The notes beneath the pieces were generated by a model. It had not been told where the DNA came from, searched no databases, and saw nothing but the letters and a program-made list of their open reading frames with translations. A DNA stretch of 10,435 nt from Acidobacteriaceae bacterium (GTDB lineage Bacteria; Acidobacteriota; Terriglobia; Terriglobales; Acidobacteriaceae), in NCBI GenBank assembly GCA_030040175.1, contig JASHUF010000044.1, forward strand, positions 1 through 10,435. The letters run 5' to 3'. Of the stretch, positions 1 to 6,085 are shown piece by piece. Positions within the stretch are counted from its first letter, which is position 1; each line of letters starts with the position of its first letter. The position numbers were made by a program, and so were the translations under genes.

Positions 1-419
1 GGCCGCTTCAGCCGCACCTGCATCGACACCTCGGGTTTGTCGATCTTGTAATCGCCGCCGTAGGTTTGAAAGCCGTTGGCAATCACTTGCAGCCGCACCG
101 TGTCGCCAACCGGAATCACGTCGATCGTGGCCTTTCCGTCCTCGTCGCTTTTGAGCTCCATGTAGCCCTTGTCTTTGTCGCCCTGGATGGGATGAAAGAT
201 CACCGCGGCATTTTCAACCGGTTTGCCGTTGTCGTCTTTGAGCACCGTGACCTGAATGCGGGAGGCGGGCGGCGGCGCCTTGTATTTACGCGTCCAGCGA
301 TTGCCCGAGGAGCCTGCTGAGTCGTCCTGCGCGCGCAGATTCGCAGCAGGAAGAAGCACGGCGAAGAGAGCGACGAGAACGGTGCAGACGGGAAGGAAAC
401 GGCGAAGCATGGCATCCAT
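1..419 (-). CDS. Secreted Ig-like (carboxypeptidase-regulatory-like) protein, 5' part only
   Basis: The reading frame is open from the start codon to the window edge, so the C-terminus is missing. The N-terminus is a clear Sec signal peptide: Met-Leu-Arg-Arg, then a hydrophobic run, ending in a Leu-Arg-Ala/Gln-Asp type cleavage site about 30 residues in. After a Ser/Gly/Pro linker comes a beta-rich stretch reading Ile-Gln-Val-Thr-Val-Leu, then 'DDNGKPVENAAVIFHP', 'DEDGKATIDVIPVGD' and a closing strand. That is the usual pattern of a transthyretin/carboxypeptidase-regulatory-like Ig fold, common in secreted Acidobacteria proteins. Two in-frame ATGs exist, at 419 and at 410. Neither has a good ribosome binding site; the second puts the Arg-Arg immediately after the start and may be the true one. 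No enzymatic motif is seen. It is divergent from groES across a 0.28-kb gap. The exact role is unknown. Confidence 0.75.
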   Translation of the reverse strand, partial: MDAMLRRFLPVCTVLVALFAVLLPAANLRAQDDSAGSSGNRWTRKYKAPPPASRIQVTVLKDDNGKPVENAAVIFHPIQGDKDKGYMELKSDEDGKATIDVIPVGDTVRLQVIANGFQTYGGDYKIDKPEVSMQVRLKR

Positions 420-703
420 TGTAATGCTTTTGAAGTTCGACGGAGAGAGGCGGTTGTGTTTGCCCGTGGAGCGCCGAGGAAGCTCTTGACGGAGACGCTG
501 CAGGCGCATGGGATGCCGACAGCTTCAATGTTCGCGCCGGCGCCCAAAATCATGGTGTTGCCGATCTCTGCAGCCGTCAGGCTTCGGCATGACCGCCTGT
601 CTCTGCTCGGACGATTGGCCAAAAGCAAAGCAGGATTGTCGAAGTCGTCGATCGAGCGCAAAGAATATGAGTGACTATCGCTCAAATTTAATCGAATACC
701 CTC
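420..703. other. Intergenic stretch, no supported gene
   Basis: This gap separates the divergent secreted-protein gene from the groESL promoter. Short open frames occur on both strands, but none has a ribosome binding site, a recognisable protein motif or a sensible start. It presumably contains the promoter of the minus-strand gene, but no convincing -35/-10 pair was found for it. Confidence 0.5.
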
Positions 704-733
704 TTGACAACGGGTGCGAAGCTTGTCTATCGT
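704..733 (+). promoter_or_regulatory. groESL promoter, sigma-70 type
   Basis: A perfect TTGACA (704-709) is followed after 18 nt by TATCGT (728-733), a four-of-six match to the -10 consensus. The predicted start of transcription, near 740, falls inside the CIRCE-like operator that begins at the last base of the -10 box. This is the classic geometry for an HrcA-repressed chaperonin promoter. It leaves a leader of about 160 nt before groES. Confidence 0.65.
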
Positions 734-759
734 TAGCAATTGGAAGGCGAGAGTGCTAG
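733..759. promoter_or_regulatory. CIRCE-like operator (HrcA binding site)
   Basis: The consensus CIRCE is TTAGCACTC, nine bases, GAGTGCTAA. Here the left arm is TTAGCAATT (733-741), the spacer is exactly nine bases (742-750) and the right arm is GAGTGCTAG (751-759), so 15 of 18 arm bases match. The right arm also belongs to a perfect 14-bp palindrome, GAGTGCTAGCACTC (751-764), which supplies a third half-site in left-arm orientation. From family knowledge, HrcA binds CIRCE and represses groESL until heat shock titrates GroEL. The hrcA gene itself is not in this window. Confidence 0.75.
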
Positions 760-899
760 CACTCGGGGTGCTGGAGCGCCCATACCGGTTTTTCCGCCGA
801 CCGAAGTGGGGCAAATCCCGCAATATTCCAACTCATCACTAACCACTCAAATCCCGCGGCCCGGGCAATCCGGTCCGCGCGTGAAGGAGAAGCGAAGCA

Positions 900-1209
900 A
901 TGGCAGCAACGTCCGTTACCACTACGTTCACCCCGCTCCACGACCGGATTCTCGTCCGCCGCGTGGAAGAGACTGAAACCATTCGCGGAGGCATCATCAT
1001 CCCCGACAGCGCCAAGGAAAAGCCGCAGGAGGGCCAGGTGATCTCCGTCGGCAAGGGCAAATCCAATGACGAAGGCAAGGTCTTCCCTCTCGATGTGAAA
1101 GCGGGCGACCGGATTCTTTTCGGCAAGTACTCCGGCACCGAAATCAAGATCGACGGCGAGGAATTCCTCATCATGCGCGAGGAAGAAGTTCTCGGCATTG
1201 TGAAGAAAT

Positions 1210-1211
<2 letters not shown>
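900..1211 (+). CDS. groES: Co-chaperonin GroES (Hsp10)
   Basis: GroES forms the seven-membered lid that closes the GroEL folding chamber in the cytoplasm. The 103-residue product has the whole family pattern: '[12 protein letters not shown]' at the start of the beta-barrel, the GroEL-binding mobile loop around residues 23-40 with the Gly-Gly-Ile-Ile-Ile-Pro contact motif at 30-35, the '[21 protein letters not shown]' region at 69-89, and the 'EEVLGIV' end. The first 10 or so residues (Ala/Thr/Ser-rich) are an extension compared with the E. coli protein. The start is fixed by AAGGAGA at 883-889, about 10 nt upstream of the ATG. It is the first gene of a two-gene operon with groEL, 148 nt downstream, and is expected to be under the CIRCE operator at 733-759. 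Confidence 0.98.
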
Positions 1212-3030
<1,819 letters not shown>

Positions 3031-3032
3031 AC

Positions 3033-3060
3033 AGTGGTCAGGGATCAGGTTTCAGGGGTC
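3033..3060. repeat. Second copy of the post-stop repeat, after groEL
   Basis: The 16 bases agtggtcagggatcag (3033-3048) are identical to those spanning the groES stop at 1210-1225 and lie two bases after the groEL stop. They are followed by the degenerate words 'gtttcag' and 'gggtcag'. Exact recurrence just after two adjacent genes is unlikely by chance. It marks either a dispersed intergenic repeat or a local duplication. Confidence 0.7.
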
Positions 3061-3104
3061 AGCAGGAAGGCGCCTGATCCTGGACTTTGACTGGGCGAAA
3101 GACC

Positions 3105-3139
3105 AAAGGCCTCCGGCTTCGGCCGGGGGCCTTTTTTTC
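3105..3139 (+). terminator. Rho-independent terminator of groESL
   Basis: A 13-bp stem with a TTCG tetraloop (arms aaaggcctccggc at 3105-3117 and gccgggggccttt from 3122) contains a single G-T pair and runs into a stretch of seven T residues. This is a textbook intrinsic terminator about 75 nt after the groEL stop. Confidence 0.92.
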
Positions 3140-3163
3140 TGTGCTTTTTCAAGGAGGATTTCC

Positions 3164-3192
3164 TATTCCTAGGAATATATGATATATTCCTA
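3164..3192. promoter_or_regulatory. Palindromic operator/promoter of the toxin-antitoxin operon
   Basis: There are two overlapping perfect palindromes. TATTCCTAGGAATA spans 3164-3177, and TAGGAATATAT-G-ATATATTCCTA spans 3170-3192. Together they give three TATTCCTA-type half-sites. The second palindrome contains TATGAT (3178-3183), a five-of-six match to a -10 box; no good -35 is seen. This strongly AT-rich block stands out in GC-rich surroundings, 80 nt before the first annotatable start of the antitoxin. The arrangement suggests autorepression by the antitoxin or toxin-antitoxin complex. Confidence 0.7.
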
Positions 3193-3273
3193 ATTGCGGA
3201 CCTTTCCGCGCGAGGTACTCTCCTGGTTTCCACTGGCATCGATCTTCTCCTGGCTGATCGCATCTGGCTGGCG

Positions 3274-3738
3274 GTGGCAATGCTTCACCGCGATCTTCCT
3301 GATCGCCAAGACTTTACAAGGGAAGAGATCAGAAAAAAGCTCGCGGATTCTGGTCTCGATACGGGGCTAAAGCGGACTTCGATTCACGCTCATCTCAAAG
3401 AGCACATGGTTGCGAATGTCCCGCCTTCATCGACTCGTTACCGGATGCTCTTTGAAACCCGTCCTGGCTACCTTCGCCTTTTTCGGCCGGACGATCCCGT
3501 TCATTCTTTGCGGCAAATGGGAAAGCTAACCAAACATATGCCAGAGCGCGAGAAGGTCTTGCCAGAATATATTTCGCTTCTTGACTGGTACGGCGATTGG
3601 ATCTCAAAACAGCCTCCGCCGGGGGCTGCGAACTACGACGACGATCCTCTCATCCGTCTCATCGGCTCCGGCAAACACATCTGGGCCGACGAACATGCCG
3701 ACGAGTACGTCGAGAATCTGCGGAGGGAAGACATTTGA
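3274..3738 (+). CDS. Probable antitoxin with a winged-helix-like N-terminal part
   Basis: The product from GTG 3274 is 154 residues; ATG at 3280 is the alternative start. Neither has a convincing ribosome binding site. Residues 14-48 ('FTREEIRKKLADSGL', then 'TSIHAHLKEHMVANVP') and the following 'RYRMLFETRPGYLRLFRP' (56-72) look like a helix-turn-helix/winged-helix fold seen in uncharacterised proteins, perhaps the DUF7669 type; this is from memory. 'LPEYISLLDWYGDW' follows at 97-109. The last 30 residues ('DPLIRLIGSGKHIWADEHAD', then 'EYVENLRRED') are the kind of short tail that, in PIN-toxin antitoxins, wraps the toxin. Its stop TGA overlaps the TTG start of the PIN gene, so the two are translationally coupled. 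The coding-like frame continues upstream of 3274 to at least 3220 without a canonical start codon. Role inferred: it neutralises the PIN toxin and binds the palindrome at 3164-3192. Confidence 0.78.
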   Translation: MAMLHRDLPDRQDFTREEIRKKLADSGLDTGLKRTSIHAHLKEHMVANVPPSSTRYRMLFETRPGYLRLFRPDDPVHSLRQMGKLTKHMPEREKVLPEYISLLDWYGDWISKQPPPGAANYDDDPLIRLIGSGKHIWADEHADEYVENLRREDI

Positions 3739-4157
3739 GCAAGGTCTTCTTCGATACGAATCTCTTCATCTACATGTTCGAGGGCGTTGAGCCGTTTCGC
3801 AGCCGAGTGCTGGCGATTCGCAAGCGGATGATCGATCGCGGAGACCAAATTGTTACATCGGCGATGACGCTTGGAGAGGTCTTGGTCAAGCCCACGAAGC
3901 TCGGACAGGCTTCATTGATCGAGCAGTATGACCGCGCGATCCGCACAGCGGCGCGAATCGTCAGCTTCGACGCATCCGTCGCCTGGCGCTACGCCTCGTT
4001 GCGCGCCACGCACAAGCTTCGCAATGCTGACGCTATCCAACTGGCATGCGCCTCCCATTGCGGTGTCGATCTGTTCATCACCAACGACACGGAGCTCCAC
4101 AGGCTCAATGTTCCGGGTATCGGATTTATCGCGCCGCTCGAGAAGGTTCCGCTCTGA
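3735..4157 (+). CDS. PIN-domain ribonuclease toxin (VapC-like)
   Basis: PIN toxins are Mg-dependent endoribonucleases that cut tRNA, rRNA or mRNA and stop growth when freed from the antitoxin. From TTG 3735 the product is 140 residues, the normal VapC length. It starts with 'MSKVFFDTNLFIYMFEG', typical for the family. All four acidic metal ligands are present: Asp7 (FFDTN), Glu48 (TLGEV), Asp99 (NADAIQLA) and Asp118 (FITNDTEL). The frame is open further upstream, to 3597, but that stretch lies inside the antitoxin and reads as noise. GGAGG at 3722-3726, eight bases before TTG, supports this start. The TTGA overlap with the antitoxin stop indicates coupled translation. All key residues are intact, so an active enzyme is expected. 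The target RNA cannot be told from the sequence. Confidence 0.93.
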   Translation: MSKVFFDTNLFIYMFEGVEPFRSRVLAIRKRMIDRGDQIVTSAMTLGEVLVKPTKLGQASLIEQYDRAIRTAARIVSFDASVAWRYASLRATHKLRNADAIQLACASHCGVDLFITNDTELHRLNVPGIGFIAPLEKVPL

Positions 4158-4210
4158 GCTGCAGACGATTTGGACTTGCGGCTGGACGTGATCGAATTTC
4201 AAAACATGCC

Positions 4211-4240
4211 AAAGGCCTCCGGCTTCGGCCGGGGGGCTTT
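4211..4240 (+). terminator. Hairpin terminator of the toxin-antitoxin operon, copy of the groEL terminator
   Basis: The hairpin core aaaggcctccggc-TTCG-gccgggg is the same as in the groESL terminator at 3105. Here the right arm has one G too many and one C too few, giving one G-G mismatch. The T run is poorer (TTTGTGCTTTT). It lies 53 nt after the toxin stop. It probably still terminates, but more weakly. Confidence 0.65.
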
Positions 4241-4313
4241 GTGCTTTTCATCCGCTCCGGGATGTAGTAGCATTCTCACCAATTCGCTTGCGATCTCTGG
4301 GCCGCATCCTCCG

Positions 4314-4433
4314 TTAAGGCATTTCTCCTTCGGATAGAGCCGTTTTCGGCGCTTTCCGGGGTGCCGATTTCTTGTTGAAATCGGCACCTGACCTCGGTGG
4401 CTCCGGTGTACAGCAGAAGGAGAAATGCTTTAG
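4314..4433. repeat. Inverted-repeat element, copy 1 (~117 bp)
   Basis: The ends are inverted repeats: AAGGCATTTCTCCTTC (4316-4331) and GAAGGAGAAATGCTTT (4416-4431), 15 of 16 complementary. Inside is a perfect 12-bp hairpin (GGTGCCGATTTC at 4360-4371, loop TTGTT, partner at 4377-4388). A second copy in the same orientation lies at 5850-5966. The 71 bases of the right part differ at only two positions between copies, while the left part is less conserved. There is no coding capacity. It looks like a MITE or a structured repeat RNA. Confidence 0.8.
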
Positions 4434-4553
4434 CGGCGGCGAACGCCTCCAATCGTACACTCTCATTCCCCGGATTCACGCAGCAGCGATCGCCAGCCGG
4501 GCCACGCGGTAACGAAAGACGCCTCTTCCGCACTATTTCCGAGGAGACCCGCC

Positions 4554-5123
4554 ATGGCACAGAAGTTCTACATGACTATCAAGGGGACCAAGCAGGGCAA
4601 AATCCTAGGCGAACCCAGGAAAACCAAGGGACGCAACGACTATATCGAGTTGACCTCCTTCGAATTTCAAACCATTGCCCCGCTCGATGCGAAGTCCGGC
4701 CAGCCCGTCGGCAAACGCCGGCACAACCCCATCGCGGTCAGGAAAGAGGTGGGGCTGTCGGACGCGCAACTTTTCCAGGCATACTGCAACAGTGAAGTCC
4801 TGAGCGAGGTGATCATCGCAATTTACCCCGGGAGCAGCGGAGGAACTCCCAAAGAGACGAATGTTCCCCGGATCATCCTGAGCAACAGCATCATCGACAA
4901 TTACCGCGCGGCCCATCTACCTCAAGTGAGCTCTCCAAGCCCCGGCAAGTCAGGGAGCTCCGGTGGCGGGAAAGGGGAACTGGTGGTGGAGAGGATCACG
5001 CTCACGAACGCCCTGATTACCAAGTTCACATCGGCCAACGGCTCGTTGCCGGGTTCACGCGGTTCCTCCGGCAAGGGACTGGTCCGGTTGGAGTTCGACT
5101 TTCAGAGGATCTCCACGAGTTAA
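4554..5123 (+). CDS. Hcp-family type VI secretion tube-like protein
   Basis: Hcp proteins form hexameric rings that stack into the inner tube of type VI secretion systems and carry or act as effectors. The 189 residues begin with 'MAQKFYMTIKGTKQGKI' and 'DYIELTSFEFQT', a typical Hcp opening. These are followed by 'KRRHNPIAVRKEVGLSDAQL' (54-73), matching the conserved Arg-x-His-x-Pro region, and 'SEVIIAIY' (84-91). The end, 'ERITLTNALITKF' (146-158) and 'LVRLEFDFQRIS' (176-187), fits the last strands. Unusual are Gly/Ser-rich spacers at 124-142 and 165-174, and a strand motif that appears twice ('PRIILSNSIIDNY' at 105-117 and again at 146-158). GAGGAG at 4541-4546, seven bases before the ATG, supports the start. 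No other type VI genes are near, so it is an orphan copy. It is longer than the roughly 160-170 residues usual for Hcp. Confidence 0.85.
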   Translation: MAQKFYMTIKGTKQGKILGEPRKTKGRNDYIELTSFEFQTIAPLDAKSGQPVGKRRHNPIAVRKEVGLSDAQLFQAYCNSEVLSEVIIAIYPGSSGGTPKETNVPRIILSNSIIDNYRAAHLPQVSSPSPGKSGSSGGGKGELVVERITLTNALITKFTSANGSLPGSRGSSGKGLVRLEFDFQRISTS

Positions 5124-5179
5124 GATTTTTCCCGCGGTGCGGGAACGCTCGAGAACCCTGGCGCTTGCGCTGAAGCAGA

Positions 5180-5211
5180 AAAGCCCTCAGCGTTGGCTGA
5201 GGGCTCCTTTT
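5180..5211 (+). terminator. Rho-independent terminator of the Hcp gene
   Basis: A perfect 10-bp stem (AGCCCTCAGC at 5182-5191, loop GTTG, GCTGAGGGCT at 5196-5205) is flanked by AAAA on the left and CCTTTT on the right. It follows the Hcp stop by about 60 nt. The A run on the left could let it work from the minus strand too, but the next minus-strand gene stops at 5289. Confidence 0.85.
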
Positions 5212-5288
5212 GCGGCCGGCCGAGATTCTTCAAGGCCGCGGTTAAGCTCTGCGTCTGAAGAGCGCCGTGCTAATAGTGTTAACAAGCC

Positions 5289-5558
5289 CTAGCTGGCGAT
5301 GGCGATCTTCGCGTGCCCGATCGACGGCGTGATCGAAGGGGCGCTGGGAACTGCCTGCGGCCGCAGCGGCCGCAACCAACCTGCCGACAGGTAAGATCGC
5401 GGAATGGCAAACTCGCTCCAGCCGCAGTCGATGCATACCTGAATGTCCGGCGACGGCGTAAGGGGAGGGTGGCTCAATATGCGCGAGGTACTGCGATAAA
5501 GCCGGATTTCTGCGGGAAAGACGGAGACTGAGCTCGACTGGCACTTCGGGCAAACCAT
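5289..5558 (-). CDS. Small zinc-ribbon protein of unknown function
   Basis: The 89-residue product opens with 'MVCPKCQSSSV' and later has 'VCIDCGWSEFAIP'. Cys3/Cys6 and Cys42/Cys45 thus form two CxxC knuckles of a zinc ribbon, probably binding one zinc ion. Small proteins with this spacing and a 'CxxCGxxEF' second knuckle occur in Acidobacteria without a known role (from memory). The tail after residue 55 is Pro/Ala-rich and gives no clue. ATG at 5558 was chosen because GAGG lies eight bases upstream; an in-frame GTG at 5567 would add three residues. It converges with the Hcp gene, whose terminator lies 77 nt beyond its stop, and has no obvious operon partner. Confidence 0.65.
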   Translation of the reverse strand: MVCPKCQSSSVSVFPAEIRLYRSTSRILSHPPLTPSPDIQVCIDCGWSEFAIPRSYLSAGWLRPLRPQAVPSAPSITPSIGHAKIAIAS

Positions 5559-5849
5559 ACAATACACCTCGGGGCGTCGGATAAAGGCAACCGAACCACA
5601 AATGCAATTACCAGGAAAAGTTCACCTTAGTGGGATTTCCACTGTGTTTTCAACAGCAAAGAAGTGATTCTCAAGTACGAAGGTAACCCACTCCGGTAAC
5701 TCAGTCCATCACCCGTTTGTGTCATCGCTGTTATGCCGGCTGGTGCCGTGTGGAAATCTTTCTTCGCGCGCAACAGCGGGTTTGGCAAGCGGATGCGTCG
5801 CAGGCTGCGCGCCGGAAAAGAGCGCGGCGGCAATCTCCCAGCGCCCTCC
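5559..5849. other. Intergenic stretch, nothing identified
   Basis: These 290 bases lie upstream of the minus-strand zinc-ribbon gene and should contain its promoter. Short frames occur on both strands without ribosome binding sites or motifs. No RNA gene or strong hairpin was recognised. Confidence 0.45.
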
Positions 5850-5966
5850 AAGGCACTTCTCCTTCGGATATAGCCGTCTTCTTGCCCTTTGCGGAGTGCC
5901 GATTTCTTGTTGAAACCGGCACCTGACCTCGGTGGCTTCGGTGTACAGCAGAAGGAGAAATGCTTT
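5850..5966. repeat. Inverted-repeat element, copy 2 (~117 bp)
   Basis: This is the same element as at 4314-4433, in the same orientation. Its ends are AAGGCACTTCTCCTTC (5850-5865) and GAAGGAGAAATGCTTT (5951-5966). The internal hairpin (5896-5906 with 5912-5922, loop TTGTT) has one A-C mismatch that copy 1 lacks. Its right edge directly abuts another inverted-repeat element starting at about 5965. Confidence 0.8.
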
Positions 5967-6083
5967 ACGGCATTTTCTGAGTTACTGTGTCCTTTTCATT
6001 TCCTCGTAAGGTCGCCGCTCCCTGTTGGTCGCGTCGACTCTGCCTTCCGTCTTCGGGATACAGCTACTCAGAAAATGCGTTAA
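5965..6083. repeat. Second type of inverted-repeat element (~119 bp)
   Basis: GCATTTTCTGAGT (5970-5982) and ACTCAGAAAATGC (6066-6078) are a perfect 13-bp inverted repeat. Pairing continues inward as CTGT/ACAG and TCC/GGA with mismatches between them, and outward as TTA/TAA. The interior of about 65 bases is not similar to the neighbouring 117-bp element, but both begin with GGCATTT and have almost the same length. It lies immediately downstream of the receptor gene stop on the minus strand, so it could also form a 3' stem in that transcript. Confidence 0.65.
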
Positions 6084-6085
6084 GG

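Noticed and set aside
456..674. Possible degenerate gene between the secreted-protein gene and the groESL promoter
   Set aside because: Peptide reads on both strands look vaguely protein-like but match nothing I recognise, and no start signals are present.
200..823. Long open frame on the minus strand overlapping the secreted-protein gene and the groESL promoter
   Set aside because: It runs across the CIRCE operator and the signal peptide of the real gene in another frame, has no ribosome binding site, and reads as low-complexity Arg/Ser-rich noise.
3597..3734. Longer N-terminus for the PIN toxin starting at 3597
   Set aside because: The extra 46 residues are Arg/Ser-rich noise inside the antitoxin. 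The family begins at the first strand, and TTG 3735 has a good ribosome binding site.
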